Source: DATLNM01 sp035536775
GTDB lineage: Bacteria; Actinomycetota; CADDZG01; WHSQ01
Assembly: GCA_035536775.1 (NCBI GenBank)
Contig: DATLNM010000035.1
Location: 1 to 64,000, forward strand
Length of the DNA: 64,000 bases
Direction: 5' to 3'
In this document: piece after piece, positions 7,307-15,371 of the stretch
Layout of the letters: every line of letters starts with the position of its first letter
How positions within the stretch are numbered: position 1 is the stretch's first letter
Notes under the pieces: model-generated
What the model was told of the DNA's origin: nothing
Databases searched by the model: none
Seen by the model: the letters and a program-made list of their open reading frames with translations, nothing else
Translations under genes and position numbers: made by a program

Positions 7307-8374
7307 GTGATCGAGCGCATCGCGGTGTCGGTCATGGCTGTCGTCATGGCCGGATCGAGCATGCCTGTCGGGCCCTTGCCCGAAGATCCTCGCTGCGCCG
7401 GTCGCCGCGCCACGATCGTGGGGACCCAGGGCGACGATGACATCAAGGGCACGGGCGGCGACGACGTCATCGTGGCGTTCGGAGGCGGGGACAAGGTCGA
7501 TGGCCGCGCCGGTGACGACATCATTTGCGCAGGACCCAGCGGCAACCCGACGCTCCAGGAGCGCGACGTCCTCATCGGTGGGGCGGGCGCGGATGTCATC
7601 TTCGGCGAGGGTGGTCCCGACACGATCGAGGGCGGCGCCGATGACGATCACCTCTACGGCAACGATGGCGATGACATCGTCAAGGGCGGAGTGGGCGACG
7701 ACCTCGTCTCCGGCGACCGCGGATCCGACACGCTCGGTGGCGGCTTCGGGCACGATGCGCTCTCCGGTGGGCGAGAGGACGACATCCTCGACGGCTTCAA
7801 CGGCCTCGACGAGCTCGACGGCGGTAACGGCATCGATCTGCTTCGCGGCGGCGCGAATGCAGACATCCTCTACGGCGGTGAAGGCCACGACGCCGATCCC
7901 TTAGCCGATATCCCCGGCGGCCTCTTCGGCGGTGACGGTAACGATGTCATGTACGGCGGCGGGGGCGAAGACGACATCTTCGGGGACGACGGCGTCGACT
8001 TCCTCTACGGAGATGATGGTGACGCGCTCGTTGCGGAAGATGGCAACCTCGACGACGGCGATGTCATGGAAGGCGGGAATGGGAACGACCGCATGTACGG
8101 CGAGATCGGGCCCGACATATTGCTGGGTGGAGAAGGCAATGACTTCATGCTCGGCGGACCCGCATCTGACACGATGGTCGGCGGCTCCGGCGCGGACGAG
8201 GTCGACGGCAACCTCGGCGCCGACATCCTCGACGGGGGTGACGACGACGATGTCATCTCAGGCTACGGCGGTGACGATGACCTTCATGGGGGACCGGGCG
8301 ACGACTCGCTCGACGGTGGCACCGAAACCGATCGGTGCGTCGAAGGTGAAGCCACAGCTAACTGCGAGAGCTAG
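7307..8374 (+). CDS. Secreted RTX-type calcium-binding repeat protein
   Basis: 355 residues from the GTG at 7307, preceded by GAGGGGG; a TTG start at 7238 is possible but weaker. The N-terminus looks like a Sec signal peptide (IERIAVSVMAVVMAGSS). The rest is almost entirely hemolysin-type nonapeptide repeats such as GGDDVIVAFGGGD and GNDGDDIVKGGVGDD, at least 15 units, which bind Ca2+ and form a parallel beta roll. A short Cys-containing end (DRCVEGEATANCES) may form a disulfide. No enzymatic domain and no type I exporter nearby, so export is probably Sec-dependent. Confidence 0.85.
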   Translation: MIERIAVSVMAVVMAGSSMPVGPLPEDPRCAGRRATIVGTQGDDDIKGTGGDDVIVAFGGGDKVDGRAGDDIICAGPSGNPTLQERDVLIGGAGADVIFGEGGPDTIEGGADDDHLYGNDGDDIVKGGVGDDLVSGDRGSDTLGGGFGHDALSGGREDDILDGFNGLDELDGGNGIDLLRGGANADILYGGEGHDADPLADIPGGLFGGDGNDVMYGGGGEDDIFGDDGVDFLYGDDGDALVAEDGNLDDGDVMEGGNGNDRMYGEIGPDILLGGEGNDFMLGGPASDTMVGGSGADEVDGNLGADILDGGDDDDVISGYGGDDDLHGGPGDDSLDGGTETDRCVEGEATANCES

Positions 8375-8391
8375 CGCTCCTCTCTGCGTCG

Positions 8392-9357
8392 CTAGTGCGT
8401 TGGCGCGGTTCGGTTCATCATCCGACGTGCAAGCACATAAGCAAGCGCCAACAGGACGGCGATCGGTAGCGCGAAACCAACGAAGACGATCGCTCCGGAG
8501 AGGACCGACACCGCAGCTTTGATCGCCTGGCGCCATGCCTTCACGAGTGCGTTCGCGGTGGCGGGGGGCTCGGCACCGGCCTCGGCGATCTGGATCGTGA
8601 TGGTGCTGAGGGTCGTCTGATCCTCGAGGTACTGGATGCGCCCGCGAAGGCGTTCGATAGACATCTGAACACCCTGCAGCTCTCGCTGGACCCGGATCGT
8701 GTCTTCGACGGAGCGCGCTTCAGACATGAGGTCGAGCAGCACGCTCTCTTGTGCTGAGAAGTTGCGGAGCCGCGCTTCCAGATCGACGAACTCTTGGGTC
8801 ACATCGCGTCCCTCGATCGACTCAGAAGTGACCTCGCCGAGCGCTTCGAGGTCGCCGAGCGTCTTCTCGAAGTTCTCGGCAGGCACGCGCACGGAGATGG
8901 AACCGAAGCCCTTGTTCGAAGAATCGACATACGTAGATGTGACGTAGCCGCCGTTGCGCGTCGCGACGGCACGCGCTTTCTGCATGGACGCTCCGAGATC
9001 GTCGCGATCGACCTCGAGGCCGATGTCCGCGGTCTTGATGATGCTCGCCGACAGACCGTCGATCTGAGCAGCAGACGGCACCAGCCCCGTGTCCGTCGCG
9101 CCGCCGCCTTCGGCGCTATCTTCCCCGGAGCCCAACGATCCACTGTCGTAGGCCATCATCCTGTCGGGAGCTTCCTGATCGACGTCGTTCAATCTGAACG
9201 CGGCGTCGTCAACCCCACCGGCGCCGGCGTCGGGCCCGTCCTCTTGTGCCATGCCGGCCTCTTCGGCGCTGTCGGCGCCGGAACACGCGCCGAAGAGCAG
9301 GAGCGCTATCAGGGATATGCCAACCAGACCTGCAGGCAGTTGGGTGCGTCGGAACAT
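8392..9357 (-). CDS. DUF4349 lipoprotein
   Basis: 321-residue protein with a lipobox (LLLFGAC, lipid-modified Cys near residue 25), an Asp/Glu/Gly-rich linker, a DUF4349 domain (IIKTADIGLEVDRDD through VTSESIEGRDVTQEFVDLEARL), a coiled coil (SVEDTIRVQRELQGVQMSIERLR) and a C-terminal membrane segment followed by RRMM. So it is likely tethered at both ends. The ATG at 9357 is chosen because AAAGGAG lies 8 nt upstream; a GTG three codons earlier overlaps that ribosome binding site. DUF4349 function is unknown. Confidence 0.8.
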   Translation of the reverse strand: MFRRTQLPAGLVGISLIALLLFGACSGADSAEEAGMAQEDGPDAGAGGVDDAAFRLNDVDQEAPDRMMAYDSGSLGSGEDSAEGGGATDTGLVPSAAQIDGLSASIIKTADIGLEVDRDDLGASMQKARAVATRNGGYVTSTYVDSSNKGFGSISVRVPAENFEKTLGDLEALGEVTSESIEGRDVTQEFVDLEARLRNFSAQESVLLDLMSEARSVEDTIRVQRELQGVQMSIERLRGRIQYLEDQTTLSTITIQIAEAGAEPPATANALVKAWRQAIKAAVSVLSGAIVFVGFALPIAVLLALAYVLARRMMNRTAPTH

Positions 9358-9447
9358 GGCAGCCACTCCTTTTCGGGTGTTTAGAAGACTTGGACGGCCT
9401 CCGACTCGCGATGGTTCCCTCTACCCCTAAGGTGCTGGTCAGTAGGT

Positions 9448-9564
9448 GGGGGGTAGCGACGGCTTGCCGAAAGGGAATCCCGATTCCGCCCTTGGCGGAG
9501 CCATGCGTCCCCCCGAGGCGGCGATGCCGAAGGGCATCCCGATTCCGCCCTTGGCGGAGCCATG
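9448..9564. repeat. Composite palindromic repeat upstream of selD
   Basis: A mosaic of short modules: a G-run plus TAGCGACGGCTTGCCG at 9448-9469; two direct copies of a 40-nt unit at 9465-9505 and 9525-9564, each with the hairpin CCGCC-ctt-GGCGG; and between them a 21-nt block (9508-9528) that is an exact reverse complement of 13251-13271 in murI. It lies in the 246-bp gap between the DUF4349 gene and selD. Confidence 0.75.
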
Positions 9565-9603
9565 GCATCGATATCCGCCGGCAAAGACAGAAGGGAGGTG
9601 ACG

Positions 9604-10647
9604 ATGCCCGAAGAGGTCAGGCTGACCGCGTTCTCGCACGGCGGCGGCTGAGCGTGCAAGCTCGGCGCGGCCGAGCTGGTGCAGGTCATGCGCCATGTGA
9701 CGACTAAGAGCACGGATCCCGCGGTCATCGTCGGCCTCGAAGAGCCCGATGACGCCGCGGTCTACCGTGTCTCGGACGAGATCGCGTTCGTTCAGACCGT
9801 CGACTTCTTCACGCCCATCGTCGACGACGCTTACGACTGGGGGTACATCGCGGCCGCGAACGCCCTCTCCGACATCTACGCGATGGGAGCGAGACCAGTC
9901 ACGGCCTTGAACCTCGTCGGATGGCCACGTTCGCTCGGCTTCGAGTTGCTCGGCCGCGTTCTCGACGGCGGGCGCGACGCATGCGATGCGGCGGGAGTTT
10001 CGATCGTCGGAGGGCATTCGGTCGACGATCCGGAGCCGAAATACGGGCTGTCGGTCACCGGCCTCGTTCATCCTGAGCGCGCGATCCGCAAGACCGGGGC
10101 GAGCCCAGGTCACGATCTCATCCTTACCAAACCGCTCGGGACCGGCATCGTCTCTAGCGCACTGAAAGACGGTGTCGCGAGTCCAGATGATGTCGCGGCC
10201 GCGACGCGCTCGATGAAGCTTCTCAACTCAGCCGCCGCGGACGAGATGATCGCCGCCGGCGTGGTCGCGGCTACAGACGTGACGGGCTTCGGGCTCCTCG
10301 GCCATCTTTCACAGATGCTGGGACGGGTTCTGGACGCGAGGCTTTCCCTTCCGGCGATCTCGTTCATTCAAGGCGCCGAGCGTTACGTCGGTGCGGGCAT
10401 CCTGCCGGGGGGCAGCCGCCGTAACCGCGACGCCGGTGCCGGACAAGTCATCGCCCCCGAAGTTGCGGAGACGACTCTCGCCTTGTTGTTCGACGCTCAG
10501 ACCTCAGGGGGCCTTCTCATCGCGGCGGAGCCGGGTCGCAGCACGACCCTCGTCGAGCGCTTGCGGGCTCGCGGCTACCCGGCAGCGGCCGTCATCGGAA
10601 GGATCGAGGCCGGGAGTGGGTTGATCCACGTTGAGGTCGATCGGTGA
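9604..10647 (+). CDS. selD: Selenophosphate synthetase with selenocysteine at codon 16 (in-frame UGA)
   Basis: SelD makes selenophosphate from selenide and ATP, the selenium donor for tRNA-Sec. Read from the ATG at 9604 (GGGAGG 5 nt upstream) the protein is 347 residues, normal for SelD, but codon 16 (9649-9651) is TGA. Its context FSHGGG-U-ACKLG aligns with the catalytic Cys/Sec loop of SelD (GAGCGCK in E. coli), so the UGA is read as selenocysteine. The rest carries DDAAVYR, FFTPIVDDAYDWG, NALSDIYAMGARP, GGHS and TDVTGFGLLGHL. Starting at 9679 instead would lose the active-site loop. Confidence 0.92.
9656..9682 (+). promoter_or_regulatory. Bacterial SECIS hairpin candidate in selD
   Basis: Just after the UGA, AGCTCGGC and GCCGAGCT form an 8-bp perfect stem around a GCG loop (9667-9669), extendable by three pairs past a GG bulge. 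The apical loop lies about 16 nt beyond the UGA, roughly where bacterial SECIS elements present their loop to SelB. The stem is visible directly; the function is inferred. Confidence 0.6.
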
Positions 10648-10693
10648 CGGGCCCGATCCTGCGGACGAAGAGGAGAAAGAGGTCGATCAGGCG

Positions 10694-11152
10694 ATGACGG
10701 CGGAACACGCGGGCGAGGCGCTCGAAAGCGAAGTGCTCGAGATCCCGAGCCCGCTAGCGGACGAGATGATCGAGCACTGCCGAGCCGGGCGTCCGAACGA
10801 AGCGTGCGGCATCATCGCCGGCGCGGGAGGACGACTGACCAAGGTCTTCAAGATGACGAACGCGGCGGCCAGTCCGGTGCGTTACTCCCTCGAACCCAAG
10901 GAACAACTCGCCGTCTACAACACCCTCGAGGACAATGGTTGGGAGCTTGCCGGCGTGTTCCACTCGCACACGCGCACCGAACCGCTGCCTTCACCGACGG
11001 ATATCCGGTTGGCGAGCGAGGACGTGCCGTACGTCATCGTGTCCCTCGCGACCGACGATCCAGAGATCCGGGCGTGGCGGATCAGAAAGCGCACGTGGAC
11101 CGACGAAGAGGGCGAAGTGGAGGAGGTCCCCGTTGTCGTCACGGACCTCTAA
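10694..11152 (+). CDS. mec: JAMM/M67 metalloprotease, Mec-type CysO processing enzyme
   Basis: 152-residue Mov34/MPN protein with a complete JAMM site: Glu in NEACGIIAG, then HSH, seven residues, S-P-T-D. In M. tuberculosis the orthologue (Rv1334, Mec+) hydrolyses the CysO-cysteine adduct to release cysteine. The next genes are cysO and cysM, the same order as Rv1334-1336. The ATG at 10694 follows AGGAGAAAGAGG; a TTG at 10631 would overlap selD by 17 nt and add 21 acidic residues. Confidence 0.88.
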   Translation: MTAEHAGEALESEVLEIPSPLADEMIEHCRAGRPNEACGIIAGAGGRLTKVFKMTNAAASPVRYSLEPKEQLAVYNTLEDNGWELAGVFHSHTRTEPLPSPTDIRLASEDVPYVIVSLATDDPEIRAWRIRKRTWTDEEGEVEEVPVVVTDL

Positions 11153-11185
11153 TACCATCGACATCATGGACGAACGGAGGACAGG

Positions 11186-11479
11186 GTGGCTGTCGAAGTA
11201 AGGATCCCGACGGTCTTCAGGAAGTTCACTGAGGGCCAGTCGGTCGTCGAGCTCGAGCCGGGAACCATCGGCGACCTCATCTCGCAGCTCGAAGCGCGCT
11301 ACCCCGGGCTGGGGGGGCAATTGCTGACCGAGGCCGGGGAGCTGCATCGTTTCGTCAACGTCTACGTCAACGACGAGGATTCTCGTTACCTCGACAAGCT
11401 CGATACGAAAGTCGTCGAGGGTGACACCGTCTCGCTGCTGCCGTCCGTTGCCGGAGGAAGCGACCTCTACCTGCGGTGA
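11186..11479 (+). CDS. cysO: Ubiquitin-like sulfur carrier protein CysO with C-terminal extension
   Basis: 97-residue MoaD/ThiS-fold protein. It retains HRFVNVYVNDEDSRYL and the LLPSVAGG end typical of CysO, whose C-terminal Gly-Gly carries the thiocarboxylate used by CysM. Here six residues (SDLYLR) follow the diglycine before the stop, so the carrier should need proteolytic maturation. The adjacent JAMM protease is the obvious candidate. Four-base overlap with cysM. Confidence 0.88.
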   Translation: MAVEVRIPTVFRKFTEGQSVVELEPGTIGDLISQLEARYPGLGGQLLTEAGELHRFVNVYVNDEDSRYLDKLDTKVVEGDTVSLLPSVAGGSDLYLR

Positions 11480-12423
11480 AGTACGGGTCGATCCTCGAGA
11501 CGATCGGTCGCACCCCACTCGTCCGAGTAACCCATCTGAGCCCTGAGCCTTCGGTTCGGCTGTGGGTCAAGCTCGAAGGCGAGAACCCAACGGGTTCGGT
11601 CAAGGACCGCGTTGCCCTCGCCATGATCGACGCGGCGGAGGCGTCGGGTGAGCTCACCCACGACAAGACCATCCTCGAGCCGACCTCGGGCAACACGGGC
11701 ATCGCGCTCGCGATGGTCGCCGCACTCCGCGGCTACCGGTTCACCGCCGTGATGCCCGACAACGCTAGCTCCGAGCGCGTTTCGCTCCTGCGCGCGTTCG
11801 GAGCCGAGATCGAGTTCTCCGAAGGCGCGAGGGGCACCAACGGCTCGGTCGTGCTGGCCCAGGAGCTCAGCAAAGACGAGCGCTACTTCATGCCCTTCCA
11901 ATACGGCAACACCGCGAACCTCGAAGCCCACTACAACGGCACCGGCCCCGAGATCATCGAAGACCTTGCCGACGGCAATCTCAGGGCGTTCGTCGCCGGG
12001 CTCGGCACGGGCGGAACGTTGATGGGCGTGGGTAGGCGATTGAAGGAGCACGACCCGTCCATCAAGGTCATCGCCGCGGAACCGGAGCTGGGCGAGCTCG
12101 TGTACGGGCTGCGCTCTCTCGAGGACGGTTACATCCCACCGTTGTTCGATCCGGACGCACTCGACGGCAAGGTCAAGGTGAAGGCCAGGGAGTCCATCAT
12201 CTGGACTCGCGTTCTCCTGCAGAAGGAAGGCATCTTCGCCGGCATCTCGAGCGGCGCCATCATCTGGGTGGCACAGCGCGCCGCCGAACGGATCGCCGCG
12301 GATGGCGGTGGCGACATCGTGTGCCTGCTTCCGGACGGGGGCTGGAAATACCTGTCGACGGAAGCTTGGACCCAAACCATCGATGTTGCCGAGTCCCAGG
12401 TGGAAGATGTGTTGTGGTGGTAG
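11476..12423 (+). CDS. cysM: CysO-dependent cysteine synthase
   Basis: 315-residue fold-type II PLP enzyme. PLP lysine is in the NPTGSVKDR motif, the phosphate loop is TSGNTG, and the second glycine loop is GLGTGGTLMGVGRRLK. In mycobacteria CysM uses O-phosphoserine and thiocarboxylated CysO. The long C-terminal tail that closes over the active site in that enzyme appears here too (ESQVEDVLWW). The GTG start overlaps cysO by 4 nt, indicating translational coupling. Confidence 0.93.
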   Translation: MKYGSILETIGRTPLVRVTHLSPEPSVRLWVKLEGENPTGSVKDRVALAMIDAAEASGELTHDKTILEPTSGNTGIALAMVAALRGYRFTAVMPDNASSERVSLLRAFGAEIEFSEGARGTNGSVVLAQELSKDERYFMPFQYGNTANLEAHYNGTGPEIIEDLADGNLRAFVAGLGTGGTLMGVGRRLKEHDPSIKVIAAEPELGELVYGLRSLEDGYIPPLFDPDALDGKVKVKARESIIWTRVLLQKEGIFAGISSGAIIWVAQRAAERIAADGGGDIVCLLPDGGWKYLSTEAWTQTIDVAESQVEDVLWW

Positions 12424-13316
12424 CCGCCGGGAGCGCGATCGGGATGTTCGACTCAGGGGTCGGCGGATTGACCGTGGCGCGTGCCGTCATCGATCTTCTG
12501 CCCCACGAAGACCTCATCTACTTCGGCGACACCGCGCGCTGTCCGTACGGCCCGCGCCCCGGCAAGGAGGTCCGCAAATTCGCGTTGGAGATCATGGATG
12601 CCCTCGTTCAGGAGGGCGTCAAGCTTCTTGTCGTCGCGTGCAACTCAGCCGCGTCCAACGCGCTCGAGGAAGCCCGTCACCGCTATGACGTACCCGTGAT
12701 CAGCGTCATCGAGCCCGGCGTCCGGGCGGCTATCGCGACCACTCGCAATCGACGCATCGGCGTGATCGGCACCCACGCCACCGTGTCTTCTGGGGCCTAC
12801 GACGATGCCGTAGAAGCAACGCGCTCCAACGTCAGGCTCTTCTCACAGGGGTGCCCGCGCCTCGTGGACTTCGTCGAGCGGGGCGACACCACGTCCGATG
12901 AGCTCTTGAGGGTCACCGAGACCTACCTGACGCCACTGATGGAAGAGGGCATAGACACGCTTATTTTGGGCTGCACGCATTACCCTCTACTCTCCGGGAT
13001 CATCCAATACGTTGCGGGAGAGGATGTGATTCTGGTCTCGAGTGCTGAGGTGACGGCGAACGAGGTCTATTCAAAGTTGCGCACGGACGGCCTGCTCACG
13101 GCGAGCACCGAGCCCGGCGTCCATCGGTTCATCGCGTCGAGCGAGCAAGGGATCTCGAGCGAGCTCGGGCTTCGTTTCCTCGGTCCGGAGTTCGGTCGCG
13201 TCGAGCATCGACCGTGGGACCTCTTCCTTCCGACGGATAACGATGCCCTTGGCATCGCCGCCTCGGGGGGACGATCCGGCAAGCCGTCACTACCCCCCCG
13301 GACCCCCCTCGCATGA
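12414..13316 (+). CDS. murI: Glutamate racemase
   Basis: Makes D-glutamate for peptidoglycan. Motifs: GMFDSGVGGLTVAR, IYFGDTARCPYGPR, VVACNSAASNA (first catalytic Cys) and LILGCTHYPLL (second Cys). A GTG at 12414 or 12417 overlapping the cysM end is the likely start. The last 25 or so codons (from about NDALGIAASGG) are encoded by the inverted copy of the dispersed palindromic repeat, so the C-terminal tail is probably non-native. The stop overlaps the next gene's ATG. Confidence 0.93.
   Translation: MVVAAGSAIGMFDSGVGGLTVARAVIDLLPHEDLIYFGDTARCPYGPRPGKEVRKFALEIMDALVQEGVKLLVVACNSAASNALEEARHRYDVPVISVIEPGVRAAIATTRNRRIGVIGTHATVSSGAYDDAVEATRSNVRLFSQGCPRLVDFVERGDTTSDELLRVTETYLTPLMEEGIDTLILGCTHYPLLSGIIQYVAGEDVILVSSAEVTANEVYSKLRTDGLLTASTEPGVHRFIASSEQGISSELGLRFLGPEFGRVEHRPWDLFLPTDNDALGIAASGGRSGKPSLPPRTPLA
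13242..13312. repeat. Inverted copy of the dispersed palindromic repeat in the 3' end of murI
   Basis: Contains the palindrome GATGCCCTTGGCATC (13242-13256), a 21-nt block that is the exact reverse complement of 9508-9528, and a 22-nt block (13277-13298) matching the reverse complement of 9448-9469 with one mismatch. It then continues into C-runs matching the end of prfB in reverse. Confidence 0.75.
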
Positions 13317-14059
13317 GTCTGACTGTCACGATCCTCGGCTGCTCGGGGATGTACGCGACCGCCACCCGCGCCGCGTCCGGGTATCTGCTAGAGCTGAACG
13401 ACAAAAGGATTTGGCTCGACGCGGGGTCGGGGACGTGGCGCAACCTGCTCAGCCTTCACGACTACGTCAACATCGACGGGGTCATCCTCTCTCACCGCCA
13501 TCCGGACCACACATCCGATGTCTTCCAGGCGTTCCACGCGCGCCATTACGGGGGGCGTGACCCGCTACCTCCGATCCCGCTGTGGGGACCGGAGGACACG
13601 CTGCATCGGATCGCTGCGTTCTCATATGACTTCGACAACTCGTTCGACCTGCGCGAGGTAAAGCCCGACGAGAAGCACGACATCGGCGGCGCGAGTTTCG
13701 AGTTCTTCGGTATGGCTCACATCTGCCCCACGGTCGGCGTACGGATAACCGATTCCGGCAAGGTGTTCGCCTATTCGGCAGACTCAGGACCCGCTGCCGA
13801 CTTCGATACGCTCGCGCGTGACGCCGACGTCTTCGTGTGCGAAGCGACCTATCAGGACGCGGACGAGTTGTGGGAGGGCCACATGAGCGGCACCCAGGCC
13901 GGGCAGGCCGCGGCGTCGGCCGGAGCTCAGCGGTTGCTGTTGACCCACCTCACTCCTGGTTATGACGACGAAGTGACGCTCGCCCAAGCTCGTAACGCGG
14001 CGGGCGGCGTGGACGTGGAACTCGCCCACGACATGATGCGTATCGAGTTGAGCGCTTGA
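13313..14059 (+). CDS. MBL-fold metallohydrolase, Rv1339-type phosphodiesterase
   Basis: 248-residue metallo-beta-lactamase-fold protein. The metal motif is HRHPDH, with further ligands in FGMAHICP, SADSGP and the late LTHLTPG. By gene order between murI and rph it corresponds to mycobacterial Rv1339, described as an atypical class II cyclic-nucleotide phosphodiesterase. The ATG overlaps the murI stop by 4 nt. The substrate here is inferred from synteny only. Confidence 0.85.
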   Translation: MSLTVTILGCSGMYATATRAASGYLLELNDKRIWLDAGSGTWRNLLSLHDYVNIDGVILSHRHPDHTSDVFQAFHARHYGGRDPLPPIPLWGPEDTLHRIAAFSYDFDNSFDLREVKPDEKHDIGGASFEFFGMAHICPTVGVRITDSGKVFAYSADSGPAADFDTLARDADVFVCEATYQDADELWEGHMSGTQAGQAAASAGAQRLLLTHLTPGYDDEVTLAQARNAAGGVDVELAHDMMRIELSA

Positions 14060-14784
14060 CGCGACCAGACGGCCGTGCTCCGGGGGAGCTTCGCCCCGTT
14101 GCGATGACCCTCGACTTCATGCCCTACGCGGAGGGTTCGTGCTTGGTCGAGATGGGCGAGACCAAGGTCATCTGTACCGCCAGCATCGAAGACAGTGTTC
14201 CTCGCTGGATGCAAGGGCGTGGGAAAGGGTGGGTGACCGCCGAATACTCGATGCTCCCTCGCGCGACATCTGAGCGCGTCGGACGTGAAGTCAACAAGGG
14301 CAGGCCTTCCGGTCGCACGCAGGAGATCCAGCGGCTGATCGGGCGCTCGCTGCGCGCTGTGACGGACATGACGCTTCTCGGCGAGCGCACCGTGTGGTTG
14401 GACTGTGATGTCATCCGTGCCGATGGAGGCACGCGTACCGCCTCGATCACCGGCGCGTACGTGGCGCTTGCGGCGGCAACCATCAAGCTTCAAGAGGATG
14501 GAGTCCTGGCCGCGTCCCCGCTCGTCGACACTGTGTCTGCGATCAGCGTCGGGATAGTCGACGGCGTTCCCTGTCTCGACCTCAATTACATCGAGGATTC
14601 GACGGCGCAGGTCGACATGAACGTTGTCATGACCGGTGGGGGCCGCTTCGTAGAGGTGCAGGGCACCGCGGAGGGCCATGCGTTCGAGCGGACGGAGCTC
14701 GATCTCTTGATCGACCTCGCGGCCAAGGGGGTGGCCGAGCTCACCGCTCACCAGGAAGGAGCACTGGCCCCCCTTCGCAAGTGA
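14056..14784 (+). CDS. rph: Ribonuclease PH
   Basis: 242-residue phosphorolytic 3'-5' exoribonuclease that trims tRNA 3' ends. Motifs: TRPDGRAPGELRPV at the start, MGETKVICTASIEDSVPRWM, GWVTAEYSMLPRAT, GRPSGRTQEIQRLIGRSLRA and the phosphate-binding DADGGTR-like IRADGGTRTASITG. TTG start overlaps the preceding stop by 4 nt. Confidence 0.95.
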   Translation: MTRPDGRAPGELRPVAMTLDFMPYAEGSCLVEMGETKVICTASIEDSVPRWMQGRGKGWVTAEYSMLPRATSERVGREVNKGRPSGRTQEIQRLIGRSLRAVTDMTLLGERTVWLDCDVIRADGGTRTASITGAYVALAAATIKLQEDGVLAASPLVDTVSAISVGIVDGVPCLDLNYIEDSTAQVDMNVVMTGGGRFVEVQGTAEGHAFERTELDLLIDLAAKGVAELTAHQEGALAPLRK

Positions 14785-15371
14785 AGGCGATCTTCGCGTC
14801 TCGTAATCCGCACAAGGCCGAGCAGGTCGCACTCCTCCTCCCCGATGTCGAGCTGATACCGCTCGACGCCGTCGCCCCTGACCTCGTGCTCGAAGAACCG
14901 TTCGACACCTTCGAGGCCAACGCTCTCGCCAAGGCGCGCACGGTCGCTGAAGCAACGGGGGTCCTCGCGATCGCCGACGATTCCGGTCTCGAGGTCGACG
15001 CACTGGGAGGCGCCCCCGGCGTGTTCTCAGCGCGGTACGCGGGAGAAGACGCGACCGATGCAGACAACAACGAACGCCTCATCGCGGCGTTGCAGGGGAT
15101 GCCCTCCGACCGACGGACCTGCAGGTACAGGTGTGTGGCGGTCGCAGTTGCTCCCGACGGAGCTTCGATCGTCGCGTCGGGATCATGCGAGGGCGTCGTG
15201 ATCGACGATCCGCGCGGCGACCTCGGCTTCGGCTACGACCCCCATGTGGTCCCGGAGGGGGAGACTCGCACCATGGCCGAGATCCCACTTGAGGAGAAGC
15301 TCGGTTTCAGCCATCGTGGCCGCGCGTTCTCGGCATTGGCGGAACGCTTGAAGGAGCTCGGCCGTGCCTGA
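14781..15371 (+). CDS. rdgB: Non-canonical purine NTP pyrophosphatase (XTP/dITP)
   Basis: 196-residue Ham1/RdgB protein that removes ITP, dITP and XTP from nucleotide pools. Motifs: IFASRNPHKAEQ, TFEANALAKA, IADDSGLEVDALGGAPGVFSARYAG and GFGYDPHVVP, with a final SHRGRAFSAL. GTG start overlaps rph by 4 nt, as in many actinobacteria. Confidence 0.95.
   Translation: MKAIFASRNPHKAEQVALLLPDVELIPLDAVAPDLVLEEPFDTFEANALAKARTVAEATGVLAIADDSGLEVDALGGAPGVFSARYAGEDATDADNNERLIAALQGMPSDRRTCRYRCVAVAVAPDGASIVASGSCEGVVIDDPRGDLGFGYDPHVVPEGETRTMAEIPLEEKLGFSHRGRAFSALAERLKELGRA

Noticed and set aside
6941..7888. 315-codon minus-strand frame under the RTX gene
   Set aside because: Composition mirrors GGxGxD repeats on the plus strand, which has clear RTX motifs and a signal peptide.
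9679..10647. SelD starting at the ATG at 9679
   Set aside because: That start drops the catalytic loop. The upstream in-frame TGA fits a selenocysteine codon and a good ribosome binding site precedes 9604.
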